Positions 34,122 through 43,392 of a stretch of DNA of 64,000 bases are shown here, piece by piece. The notes below the pieces were generated by a model. It did not search any database and was not told the origin of the DNA. It saw nothing but the letters and a program-made list of their open reading frames with translations. A program made the translations under genes and the position numbers. Positions within the stretch are counted from its first letter, which is position 1. The number at the start of each line of letters is the position of its first letter. Origin of the DNA: JAIESQ01 sp964495375 (GTDB lineage Bacteria; Planctomycetota; Planctomycetia; Pirellulales; JAEUIK01); NCBI GenBank assembly GCA_964495375.1, contig CAZBWM010000009.1, forward strand, positions 1 through 64,000. Reading direction: 5' to 3'.

Positions 34122-36459
34122 TCAAGTTCCTTCTAAAGCCATGCCAAGCCAGCAGCGGAGATCGATATCCGCATCGTCCGCAGGACATCCGCGGCGACGT
34201 AAGCCAGCTCGCCAGTGCGGATTCGCGATCGGTCCTTAGACGTTCGGTCGGCTCGGAGTGGCTTGGCATCTGCCGAATCAACTCGCGATACCGTGGAAGT
34301 AGCTCGCGTCCCGAATGCGATTCGGCGAGGTCGACCCGTTCGATGGCATCGCGATTGAAATCGTACAATTTTTCCTGCTCGGTTTCAGCATAGCGTATGT
34401 AGTGCTTACCGTCTGCTATGACCGAATCAATTCCCCCGGGACCAGGACGGTTGAAAGGTGGTTCGAGTCTTGAGTAAATCGGTGGCGACGGGTGATCGGG
34501 GTCTTCCCACACCCTGCGGAGCGAAATACCGGGGACTGACGACTCGCCCGATAGGCCCGCCAGATCTACTAGCGTGGCCGCGGCGTCCACCAGACTCACC
34601 GGTTGGCGCAGCCTCCGCGGTACGTCGTTCAGATTAGGCGCCAGCAACAGGAGCGGCGATTCAATCTCTTGCCGATACAGCGACATGCCGTGGCCAAAAA
34701 CGTCATGCTCGCCAAAGTGTTCTCCGTGGTCATTGGTAATGAGTACCACGGTTTGGTCCAACAAGCCGCGATTTTCGAGCTGGTCGAGCAGCCGGCCCAA
34801 GTAATGATCCAGATAGGCGATGCAGCCATCGTAAGTATCGATCGCCGCTTGCTTCTCCTCGGGATCGTTGCGAGCGATCATGCCATCTCCCTCGCAACTA
34901 ATCAACCAGCGCGTGCGATTGCGCAACAACGCATCGGGCGACAACCGCGAGAACTTGTCGAACCTGGCATCCGGCACCATATAGGGTCCGTGTGCGTCGT
35001 AAAGATTCAAGAACGCGAAGTAGGGGCGCGAGGGATCGCGTTGGTCCAGCCAGGTGGTGAAGCGGTTGCAGAGCGCTTCCGCGTTGGGGCGCAGATCATC
35101 CAGCGGAAAGACTCCACTCATGTAAATGAGTGGTAACGACGCCGACTGGAACAAGGTGCCGTTAAACGGGCGATCGAAGTACTCTTGAAAGCCCTGCCCC
35201 AAACCCGTGTGCTGTCCGCACATGTCGAAGTTAGCCACGACGCCGACAGTTTCGTAGCCAAATCCTGAGAAGACTTCCGCCAAGGTTGTAAATTGTGATT
35301 TCAGCGGAACGACGAAGTCCGCTCGATGCTGACTCGGTAGCAAGCCGGTCAGTAGCGAGGCATGCGTTGGCAGCGTCCAGGGCGCCGGTGCGATCGCGCG
35401 CTCGAATAGCAGGCCGCGGTTGGCGAACTGCTCGAGACGAGGGCTCGTCGGACGCTCGTACCCACATAAACTGAGGTTTTGCGGGCGCACCGTGTCCAGC
35501 GTGATTAGCAGCACATTCAGCGCGGCTGGAGCGGAGGTGGGAAGATTCGCCTTCGTTTGTTGCCGCCGAAAGTGCTCGCGGGCCGGAAAGAACACGGCCG
35601 CTGCGGCAAGTACGACTGTGAACGCGGGGATCGTTTGGCGCATGAAGCGCAGCCAAGATTCCGCGCGACCGGCAATTTCACGCGTCAGCCCGATCGCAAT
35701 GATCCACCCGCCCAGCAATGGCACGCACTCGGGCAGGAGAATAAAAGCCTGGCGCGAAAGGCAATGGCCACATATCAAGGCCAGCCCAAAAATCACTGCC
35801 TGCGCGGGCAGGGCTTGAGGCCGTCGCCAAGCTAATAGTCCGAGCAGCGAACCGATAACGCCAAATGCCAGCAGGTTGGCAAGTGGGACCATCCAGTGCG
35901 CTTCGGGTTTGAGATAAGCGAAAATATCCACGACATTCAAAAACAGCATCTCGTTATAAAAATAGATGCGAATTGCCCGCCAGGCGTTCTCGATCAGCGA
36001 CGTCGCCAGGCCAAACCAGATCGTCAGCCATAGCACGCTGCGTAGGCGGATCGGACGCGGGGCCGGCGTGAAGCGGGCGACATTGCTGATCGCGGTCGCG
36101 AGGAACAAGAGGGTCCACAGTCGCACAGCCAGGCGATCAAAATCAAGGACCGACACAACTCCCATGGCGACGGCCGCATACAGTGGCAGCAGTCCCGCGG
36201 CCAAGCGACGATAGCGCAGCCACAGCAAGACGACAGCCAGTGCGACGCAAAACGCAGTCCAATACAGCAAGGGCCCGGCGGCCAGGTTGTCGCGCGGTGC
36301 GCGCCACATGCTGCGCACTAGCAGCCAGGCAATGAGCGCCAGAAGACACGCGCTGGCAATCCAGGAAAAAACGCGCTGCGAAATCCCGGGCCATACGTAG
36401 ACGACGAGGGGCGTAACTAGAATTGGAATCAAGACGATTCCGGCTCCATCGAGCATCAT
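34108..36459 (-). CDS. Membrane-fused sulfatase/AlkP-like enzyme with Thr nucleophile
   Basis: This 783-residue protein has about eight to nine membrane segments (residues 1-295) fused to an extracytoplasmic sulfatase/AlkP-superfamily domain (about 313-740). Metal-binding LNVLLITLDTVR (Asp322) and NDHGEHFGEHDVFGHG are present. At the sulfatase signature, C-x-P-S-R is replaced by T-L-P-T-H (Thr362), so no formylglycine can form. The pattern is that of threonine-nucleophile phosphotransferases and phosphodiesterases. I infer transfer or removal of a phospho- (or phospho-lipid-derived) group on a surface glycan. The ATG at 36457-36459 has GGAG upstream; a second ATG follows directly. It lies 52 bases after its paralogue and overlaps the AYIGPDTLLP gene. 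Confidence 0.88.
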   Translation of the reverse strand: MMLDGAGIVLIPILVTPLVVYVWPGISQRVFSWIASACLLALIAWLLVRSMWRAPRDNLAAGPLLYWTAFCVALAVVLLWLRYRRLAAGLLPLYAAVAMGVVSVLDFDRLAVRLWTLLFLATAISNVARFTPAPRPIRLRSVLWLTIWFGLATSLIENAWRAIRIYFYNEMLFLNVVDIFAYLKPEAHWMVPLANLLAFGVIGSLLGLLAWRRPQALPAQAVIFGLALICGHCLSRQAFILLPECVPLLGGWIIAIGLTREIAGRAESWLRFMRQTIPAFTVVLAAAAVFFPAREHFRRQQTKANLPTSAPAALNVLLITLDTVRPQNLSLCGYERPTSPRLEQFANRGLLFERAIAPAPWTLPTHASLLTGLLPSQHRADFVVPLKSQFTTLAEVFSGFGYETVGVVANFDMCGQHTGLGQGFQEYFDRPFNGTLFQSASLPLIYMSGVFPLDDLRPNAEALCNRFTTWLDQRDPSRPYFAFLNLYDAHGPYMVPDARFDKFSRLSPDALLRNRTRWLISCEGDGMIARNDPEEKQAAIDTYDGCIAYLDHYLGRLLDQLENRGLLDQTVVLITNDHGEHFGEHDVFGHGMSLYRQEIESPLLLLAPNLNDVPRRLRQPVSLVDAAATLVDLAGLSGESSVPGISLRRVWEDPDHPSPPIYSRLEPPFNRPGPGGIDSVIADGKHYIRYAETEQEKLYDFNRDAIERVDLAESHSGRELLPRYRELIRQMPSHSEPTERLRTDRESALASWLTSPRMSCGRCGYRSPLLAWHGFRRNLNGEP

Positions 36460-36511
36460 GGGCTCCGCGACTTCTGGTTGCCGTTTGCCATTATATCACC
36501 CGATCGGTGCG

Positions 36512-39025
36512 TCATGGGGGGGCGGAATTCATGGAGCGCCGCCGCTTGGCGATTAGCCGGCTCGCGAGCCGATCAACGGCTGCGCCAAGCGCGTGCCCAC
36601 GAAGCAGATCGTCGTGCCGGCGGCCGCAAAGACATGGCCCGACTGACGGCGTTTCGACAAACGTGGCCGAGGGGTGGGCTAATCCCAGGCTCCCAGGGTC
36701 TGCGACGGGCGGTCGCAACGCCAGGGCGGCATCGAGTCTCCGTTTCAGGTCGGCCAGCAACTCGGCGCGCGCGGCTCCCGTCTCTGTTAAATTCGTTTTC
36801 TCCAAGGGATCGCCGATCAGGTCGAATAGTTCTTCCTTTTGTTGACCGGGATATCGGAGGTAATGCCAATCGCCGTGCACGATCGACTGGATAGGGCCCC
36901 GACTGTTGGGCAGGTCCGACACCGTGGCAATCTGGCTCAGTTCCGCCACTAGCGATCGATCACCCTTTGCCGTCTCCCTCGCGTCCCACTGAGCCGCGAG
37001 CGAACGGCCGGGCATGCCTGACGGGGACAATCCCGCGAGCTCCAGGATCGTGGCGGGTAGATCCACCAAGCCGACCGGATCGGACACACGCCGCTCCGCG
37101 GGAACGCGATTCTCGAACAGCACCACCAGCGGAACCTGGATCAACTGCCGGTACAAACTCACGGCATGGCTGCGCAAGCCGCGTTCGCCAAAATGCTCGC
37201 CGTGGTCCGACGTGATGACCACGAGCGTGTTGTCGAGTATTCCGCGCCGCTGCAATTCTTCGAGCAGCCGGCCGAGATGATAATCGAGGTAAGCAATCGA
37301 ACTTTCGTACGTGTCCAGCGCGAGCTGCAACTGGTCGTCCGTTCCTAACAACGGATCCCACGCGACGGCCGAGGCAATGCGTTGCCAACGCTGCCGCGCT
37401 ACATAACGAGCTTCGGCCGACGTTTGTGTAAACCGATCAAAGCGCGCGTCGGGCACATCGTAGGGCTCGTGGGCGTCGTAGTAATTCAAGAAGGCAAAGA
37501 ACGGCTGATTGGGATGGTGATCGAGCCATCCTAAGAACTTGTCGTTCAGCTCGGCGGCCGTCGTCCGCAGAAACGGCAGCCCTCGGCAAAAGCTACTCTT
37601 ACCCAGCGCGGACAGTCGCCAAAACTCCTTCGCCAGCGGTGGGTGTTCGTCATATTGCTCGAAGCCACGCGCCAATCCCGTGTGGGCTCCGCAACTCGCT
37701 GAGTTGGCGACGAATCCAACCGTGCGATATCCGACGGCGGTGAATTGCTCCGCCAATAGTGGAATATCGCCACGGATGGGTGACAGGAAATCTGCGCCGT
37801 GACGGTGCGGCAGTTGACCCGAGAACAAACTGGCGTGCGTGGGCAAGGTCCAGCTACTTGGCGCCATGGCCCGCTCGAAAACCACGCCATGTTTCGCCCA
37901 CTTCACCAACTCGGGAGTCGTGGCGCGCTCATATCCATAGAGCCCCAGACTTTGTGCCCGTACGGTGTCGAGTGTGATGAGAACCACATTGGGACGGGTC
38001 GACCGCCCGGGAGTACCACTTGTGTCGTGCGCCACGTCGCGAGGAGTCCAAATCAACATTGCCAGGCAAGCAGCGCTCCAGCCCGCGACCAAAAGTCGAT
38101 TGGTTGCCCTGATCCAAGTTGGCCGATCGATCCACCGGTGCGCGATGGCCGGCACCAGTGAATGCGCGATGCCCAGCAGCAGCACGAGCCTGGCCAACGG
38201 GTAAGTGGTTTCGCGCGACAGGGCCAGCAGTGGCCAGGAGAGACTAAGGCAGGCAAAGGTGTAGGCCGCCCCGGGCCAGGAAATTAACCACGGCCAGCGG
38301 CGCTGCAGCGTGCCCAGGCCCAGGGCTAAGGGCAAAAACAGTACCGCGTCAGCCGCGGGCACGAGCCACAGATCTTGGCGACGCAAGCTGGGCAACGTCG
38401 TGAACAAATTGGCGGTATTCGGGCCGAGCAGTAATTGTAAGACTGCCCGTGCAATGAGTTCACCGACCCCAGCCAGGAAGGCGCTGGCCAAGCCCAGGAA
38501 GACCCATTCGCGCCATCCAAGCGTTGTGGCTGTTTCAGCATCGAATTGATTTGCCCACGACTTTCCGGTCGCCATCAAAACGAAAATCGAAAACACCTCG
38601 CCACTGCAAACTATGGCGACGACGGCGGCCAGCGGCACGAGTCGCCAAATACGCCTGGGCTCGATTCGCCAGCCATACATAGCCAACACAAAGATCGCGA
38701 GATTCACCAAGCACTGCAAACGCACTTCGAGCCACCGCGTCGGCCCAAACAGCTTTTCCATCCGCGCGGGGGACTGCGCGAACGCGAACAACCCGGCGAA
38801 CAGCGCCACGAACATCAAGATCGAGGCGGCGGTGGCCCAGGTGCGGCCACGCGCTCTGATCACCCGGCCAGCGAAAATGCCCAGCACGAGCAGAACTTCG
38901 GCGAGGTCAATCAGATCGGCCAACGACGTGAGACCTTTGGCGGCAGCCAGCTGAATATCGACGAACGGCGGGGAAGAGAAGACAGCGGTCGTGCGGTCCC
39001 GCGACGAGTGGAGGACGAACGTCAA
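36512..39025 (-). CDS. Membrane-fused sulfatase/AlkP-like enzyme with Thr nucleophile
   Basis: This 837-residue paralogue of the downstream gene has about nine membrane segments (residues 40-325) and an outer AlkP-superfamily domain (about 345-770). It shows NVVLITLDTVRAQSLGLYGY (Asp353), SSWTLPTHASLFSG (Thr393 at the nucleophile position) and TSDHGEHFGERGLRSHA. It lacks the Cys/Ser-x-Pro-Ser-Arg of sulfatases. The start is uncertain: a TTG at 39025, directly after an in-frame stop, is the most upstream candidate, and no ATG precedes the first membrane segments. It is the first of a three-gene minus-strand set with the next AlkP gene and the small AYIGPDTLLP gene. Confidence 0.86.
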   Translation of the reverse strand: MTFVLHSSRDRTTAVFSSPPFVDIQLAAAKGLTSLADLIDLAEVLLVLGIFAGRVIRARGRTWATAASILMFVALFAGLFAFAQSPARMEKLFGPTRWLEVRLQCLVNLAIFVLAMYGWRIEPRRIWRLVPLAAVVAIVCSGEVFSIFVLMATGKSWANQFDAETATTLGWREWVFLGLASAFLAGVGELIARAVLQLLLGPNTANLFTTLPSLRRQDLWLVPAADAVLFLPLALGLGTLQRRWPWLISWPGAAYTFACLSLSWPLLALSRETTYPLARLVLLLGIAHSLVPAIAHRWIDRPTWIRATNRLLVAGWSAACLAMLIWTPRDVAHDTSGTPGRSTRPNVVLITLDTVRAQSLGLYGYERATTPELVKWAKHGVVFERAMAPSSWTLPTHASLFSGQLPHRHGADFLSPIRGDIPLLAEQFTAVGYRTVGFVANSASCGAHTGLARGFEQYDEHPPLAKEFWRLSALGKSSFCRGLPFLRTTAAELNDKFLGWLDHHPNQPFFAFLNYYDAHEPYDVPDARFDRFTQTSAEARYVARQRWQRIASAVAWDPLLGTDDQLQLALDTYESSIAYLDYHLGRLLEELQRRGILDNTLVVITSDHGEHFGERGLRSHAVSLYRQLIQVPLVVLFENRVPAERRVSDPVGLVDLPATILELAGLSPSGMPGRSLAAQWDARETAKGDRSLVAELSQIATVSDLPNSRGPIQSIVHGDWHYLRYPGQQKEELFDLIGDPLEKTNLTETGAARAELLADLKRRLDAALALRPPVADPGSLGLAHPSATFVETPSVGPCLCGRRHDDLLRGHALGAAVDRLASRLIAKRRRSMNSAPP

Positions 39026-39268
39026 TCAGCCAGTCAACGTCCTCGTCGAGTCGCAGAAACGGGCTTTGCGCTCCGCGTCAGAGCTACAGGCCATTCTAAT
39101 GTGCCATTAAACACGTCGCAAACGACGCCGGGTGAAGACCGGCCTGTGGTTGCCGCAAAGCCTCCTTCGCCGCGGCGTGGCACGTGATGTTCCGCGCGCC
39201 GCGAAGACCACCCCGACAGCTAGCTTGCTGTAAGTTTGTGACGGGATTATAGTCGAAAACGTCTCGCG

Positions 39269-41404
39269 TTGTGGTTCTGGGCGTCGGTATCACGTGCAGT
39301 GGAAACCTCACCTAGCGCAAGTCTGCCTGACCTGAGATCGGGGTCCGCTGCGCAGACGTCCATCGACCGTGGCGCGACCAGGAGACGATTGCCGTGGGCC
39401 CGCGGACGGCAATTGCCCGACGTCGTGATCGCGCTGGGTTTCGCGCTCTTCTTGCTGGTGGTCTATCAGCTCAACGGTGGAATACCGGTTGCTGAGGACT
39501 ATGTCAACCTGCGCGTGGCCGAAGCAATCTGTGATCAAGGCTCCCTCACCGTAACACCTGTCGAGATGCCAACGCTCTTTCGTTGGCAACTGGTTCAGGG
39601 CGGGCAGAAGCGGCCGGTCGACATTAGCTGGTTTGACGCGGAACTCACGGCCGCCAAAGAGCGCGGAGAGCTGGTAATGGCCGGTTCGCGCGATGTCTTG
39701 CTCCCGACTGAACACGAAGGGCGCTATGGCAACTGCTTTGGACTCGGGCCGGCACTGGCGGTGCTGCCAACTTTGGCCGTGGTCCACGGGATCATGGGGC
39801 CACTCGCGGAGCGTCACGACGTGTTGTTCGGCATCGGCAAGTTCACAGCCGCTGCCTACGTGGCGGCCTCGGCGGCTATCCTGTACTTAACCTCCCGGCG
39901 GTATTGCCAGGTCATGGCGTCGCTGATGATCGCCGTGTTGTATGGATTGGGGACCTGTGCTTGGAGTGTCAGCAGTCAGTCGCTTTGGCAGCATGCTCCG
40001 AATCAATTCTTCCTCGCCCTGGTTTGCTACGGCTTGAGTCGAATTCGCGACCATGGTCGGTATGCCGTGCTAACTGGCGCGGCGCTAGGAGCCGCCGTGT
40101 GGTGCCGTCCGACGAGCGCGCTATTCGTGCTCTCGACCGTTGCCTACCTGCTAGGTACGAACCGACCTGCGCTCGCCCGCCTGCTCGCCGGCGGCCTTCC
40201 CTTTGCCGTTGGGATGATCGTTTACAACCAGTATTTGTACGGCGACTGGATCGTGTTGGGGCAGGCTCGAGTCGTGGTGGCGGCCGTCGAGCGGACCGGC
40301 TCGACCAACATGTGGCAGACGCCGCTATGGCTGGGTGCTTGGGGCAAGTTAATGAGTCCGTCGCGCGGCTTGTTCGTATTTTCGCCCTTCTTGCTCTTTG
40401 CCCCGTATGGGGCGTGGCAAGTTTGGCGCGATGCGAAGTACGCTCCGTTGCGGCCACTGACCTTGGGAATCGCAGCTATTTGGTGCGTCGAGTTCCATTT
40501 CTTCGATTGGTGGGGAGGTTGGTCATTCGGTTATCGGCATCTCGTTGACACCGTGGTGCTCTTGGTGCTACTGCTGATTCCGTTCATTCCGGTTCTCTCG
40601 CGCCGCAGATCCTTGGCGGTTGTGTTTGCTGGCCTGGCGTGCTTTTCGATCGGCGTCCAAGCGTTGGGCGCCTGGACCTACGACGGCGTAGGCTGGAATG
40701 GGCGCGAGGCGTTTGTCGTTAGCACGCCGGGCGCCGTCGAGCAGACCCTGCTAGCAGACCCCTCCTTGACCGAAGACTGGCCGCCGGCGCCGGGAACGGA
40801 GATAGACGTCGTCAACTTAGACATCGATTTTGGCGCGAATCGCCGCCGGCTTTGGTCTTGGCGGGACAGCCAATTGGTGTATTACGCCATGCACGTCCGA
40901 CAGTCATATCAAAAACGACTGGACCTGACCGAGTACTTGACGCGTAGCCCTGCCGTCCGTCGCGCCGAGACCTATGTTCAACTTGGTAACGCGTATTTTG
41001 AATTGAACCAGATCAATCGCGCCCAGCGAATGTACGAACTGGCGTTGGCGCTGGTTCCCGGAGATCGCGACGCGGTGCTTGGCGCGGCGCGCTGCAGCGC
41101 TGCTGGGGGGCGAATATACGAGGCGGTCGACCAGTTGCGGCAAGCCGTCGTTCGGGAGCCGCAGGAACTACGATCGCTTTCGTCCCTGGCCTTGGCGCTG
41201 CAATTGGCAAGTCGCTCGCAGGAGGCCGTCGCGACAGCGACCGCAGCCCGCGGCATCCATCCGATCTATGCTCGCAAGGCCTTTCGCGACGAGATCGCCC
41301 GCTGGCGCCAACTCGTTGAACCGCGGTTGGATCGACAGCAGCGCGCGGCCCTGTCTCAACTCGAGGGCGAATTGAATGCCGACTGGTTCTATCGTTCTTT
41401 GTAG
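39269..41404 (+). CDS. GT-C-like membrane protein with C-terminal TPR repeats
   Basis: This 711-residue protein has about ten to twelve membrane segments (residues 50-490), a loop, and a C-terminal helical region (about 565-690) with tetratricopeptide-like units, such as AETYVQLGNAYFELNQINRA and QRMYELALALVPGD. The first loop carries acidic residues (VAEDYVNLRVAEAI) as in lipid-sugar-dependent glycosyltransferases. It does not have the P1-P4 signature. The start is uncertain: TTG 39269 or GTG 39299. It precedes P3 by 47 bases on the same strand, so the two are probably cotranscribed. Fusion of a membrane transferase plan to TPRs suggests a docking site for partner proteins. Confidence 0.82.
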   Translation: MWFWASVSRAVETSPSASLPDLRSGSAAQTSIDRGATRRRLPWARGRQLPDVVIALGFALFLLVVYQLNGGIPVAEDYVNLRVAEAICDQGSLTVTPVEMPTLFRWQLVQGGQKRPVDISWFDAELTAAKERGELVMAGSRDVLLPTEHEGRYGNCFGLGPALAVLPTLAVVHGIMGPLAERHDVLFGIGKFTAAAYVAASAAILYLTSRRYCQVMASLMIAVLYGLGTCAWSVSSQSLWQHAPNQFFLALVCYGLSRIRDHGRYAVLTGAALGAAVWCRPTSALFVLSTVAYLLGTNRPALARLLAGGLPFAVGMIVYNQYLYGDWIVLGQARVVVAAVERTGSTNMWQTPLWLGAWGKLMSPSRGLFVFSPFLLFAPYGAWQVWRDAKYAPLRPLTLGIAAIWCVEFHFFDWWGGWSFGYRHLVDTVVLLVLLLIPFIPVLSRRRSLAVVFAGLACFSIGVQALGAWTYDGVGWNGREAFVVSTPGAVEQTLLADPSLTEDWPPAPGTEIDVVNLDIDFGANRRRLWSWRDSQLVYYAMHVRQSYQKRLDLTEYLTRSPAVRRAETYVQLGNAYFELNQINRAQRMYELALALVPGDRDAVLGAARCSAAGGRIYEAVDQLRQAVVREPQELRSLSSLALALQLASRSQEAVATATAARGIHPIYARKAFRDEIARWRQLVEPRLDRQQRAALSQLEGELNADWFYRSL

Positions 41405-41451
41405 CACTGGCATGGTGAAGGCACTCTCGATACATACGAAAGGCCCGGCCA

Positions 41452-43380
41452 GTGACTGAGCTTCGAGCAAATGCCGCGATGCCCCACGAGCGAGTCCGTG
41501 CCTGGCGACCAGGGCTCCGCCCAATGCGGATGTCAAGCTGGCTGCTGCCTTGGTTCGTGCCGACCGTGGCGATTGCGGCCCTGCTGTTGGTTTGGCAATG
41601 GGATGTGCTGTATCTGCCTCCCTGGCAAGATCAGGCAGTGGGACTGTGGACCGAAGCCGATTACCTGGCGACCTCCAACTTTGATTATCGACGCTTGCTG
41701 TATGAAGAAAATCACTTCATGGACTCTGATCCGGGGCCGCGTTCTTACCTGATCAGCGTGCTGCCGACGGCGCTGGCATTGGGAATGCTCTGGCTGCCCG
41801 ACATCGAGACACTGATCGTCGCGGTGCGCGTCGGCACCTTTTTTCTTGGCGCGCTCATCGTGGTCGCACTAGGTAATTTGCTCTTGCGCTGCGGCACTCC
41901 GCGATGGTTGGCAGCCCTCTATTGCGCGGCCTTCGCCACGACCCCGCTGTTTGTCGTCCAGCTTGATTTGATGGGAATGGATGTTCCGTTGACCGTGACG
42001 ATGTTGGCCGCCGCCGCGCTCTTATGGCGCGAGAAATGGCAGGCCGCGGCAATCGTCTCGATGCTGTCATTCCTCCTCAAGGCGACAGGCCAATTGATCA
42101 CCTTAGCCGGCATGACCTACCTCTTGTTGCGTTTGGTCCTGGGGTGGAAGGTGACAATTGCCGCGGCGCGCCGCGACGAATTGCTAGGTCTCATCTCACA
42201 TGTCGCAGTACTGGCCGTGCAATTCGCCCTGATCGCTTGGGGAGACACTTCGGTCAAGTATCTGAACGCGGGCGACTGGCCCGAGAACTTGTGGACCAGT
42301 AACGCGCTGCGAGCGAATACTCCCGATATCGCGGTATTGTTGGCCGTCAGTCTCTTCCTCACGGCGATTCAGGTAGTGCAGGGTTTGCGCAGTGCCCGGC
42401 ACAACGCAGACAGCCTGGTTCAGTCGGCTTGGCCGGCTTTACGGCAACTCGTGGCAAACGATCCGTACCTGGTGCTCAGTTGGATCCTGATTGCGGGATT
42501 ATTTGCCTCGTCGCTACAGTACATCTACACCCCCCGCTATGTGTTTTGCGTCGTGCCTTTTTTGTATGTCGTGCTGGCTCGGCCGCTGCTGTTTAGCTCG
42601 GCATCGGCGCGACTGCTCACGGGCGCGGCCGTTCTGGCCTTGATCGGGGCCAATCTCAGCAATCAGCAAGGAAGGTTCTGCGCCGACTTGCTGCAATCGC
42701 GCGGCGCGGACGTGTTCGCGGGCATTCCAGGGTTGACGCCGCGCTCGTGCGTCTATCTGGAACGCAGCCGAGAGTATTTGCGCGACCATCGCTCGAACAT
42801 CGCGGCCTTCGAGTTGCTCGACCGGCAATATGCCGATCATCCGATCTTCGTGGCTTCGCCGAACGTGTTTATCGTGTCGCGACCGCGACTGGGGCACGTG
42901 ACCCGCAAACTCGAAGTCTTCGACGCCAGCCTCTGGACCAAGGCACTGAAAGGGTTTGAGGAAGTCACGTTGCGCCCCGCGCCACCAGAAGGACGAAAGG
43001 ATCCCATCTTTGTCTGGTTCGGCCATGCGCGCGTGACGCTGCCGCCGCGCGAGCCTGGCGATGAAGTCATTTACGACGATTCGCCAACCAATCCCGACAC
43101 ACCGCTGGTGATGTACATCAAGCACCTGCCGGACGACGTGCCGCGCACGGCCCGAGCCATCGAAGACTGGTATATCGCGCACACCTGGTCGCCCGAGTTC
43201 TTGATCGCCCGCGTGCGCGAGCGGCCCGATTACCTAGTCAGGACGGATCGCCTGGACCGCGCGCTCTTTGAACTCGACGAGGCCAACGCCTGGATGCCGG
43301 GAATCCCGGAGTTGGAGGAAATTCGCGAAAACCTGCGCCGGCACCATGCCCGCCAGGCCGAGAGCCGCCCCGCGAACTGA
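41452..43380 (+). CDS. P3: GT-C-like multi-pass membrane protein
   Basis: This 642-residue paralogue of P1, P2 and P4 has the shared loop-1 signature PPWQDQ, LWTEADYL, FDYRRLLYEENH and GPRSY (residues about 56-99), then QLDLMGMDVPL and LERSREYLRDH. It shares KATGQ and PRY(V/F)FC blocks with P2. About ten membrane segments are followed by an outer C-terminal domain of about 200 residues. The start is GTG 41452 with AAAGG upstream; ATG 41479 is an alternative. The gene is convergent with an SGNH hydrolase gene, only 12 bases between the stops. A sugar-transfer role outside the membrane is inferred from overall plan. Confidence 0.85.
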   Translation: MTELRANAAMPHERVRAWRPGLRPMRMSSWLLPWFVPTVAIAALLLVWQWDVLYLPPWQDQAVGLWTEADYLATSNFDYRRLLYEENHFMDSDPGPRSYLISVLPTALALGMLWLPDIETLIVAVRVGTFFLGALIVVALGNLLLRCGTPRWLAALYCAAFATTPLFVVQLDLMGMDVPLTVTMLAAAALLWREKWQAAAIVSMLSFLLKATGQLITLAGMTYLLLRLVLGWKVTIAAARRDELLGLISHVAVLAVQFALIAWGDTSVKYLNAGDWPENLWTSNALRANTPDIAVLLAVSLFLTAIQVVQGLRSARHNADSLVQSAWPALRQLVANDPYLVLSWILIAGLFASSLQYIYTPRYVFCVVPFLYVVLARPLLFSSASARLLTGAAVLALIGANLSNQQGRFCADLLQSRGADVFAGIPGLTPRSCVYLERSREYLRDHRSNIAAFELLDRQYADHPIFVASPNVFIVSRPRLGHVTRKLEVFDASLWTKALKGFEEVTLRPAPPEGRKDPIFVWFGHARVTLPPREPGDEVIYDDSPTNPDTPLVMYIKHLPDDVPRTARAIEDWYIAHTWSPEFLIARVRERPDYLVRTDRLDRALFELDEANAWMPGIPELEEIRENLRRHHARQAESRPAN

Positions 43381-43392
43381 TGTGCTGGTTCG

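Noticed and set aside
38546..39187. Plus-strand frame opposite the AlkP-like gene
   Set aside because: Gln/Arg/His-rich shadow of a membrane-coding region.
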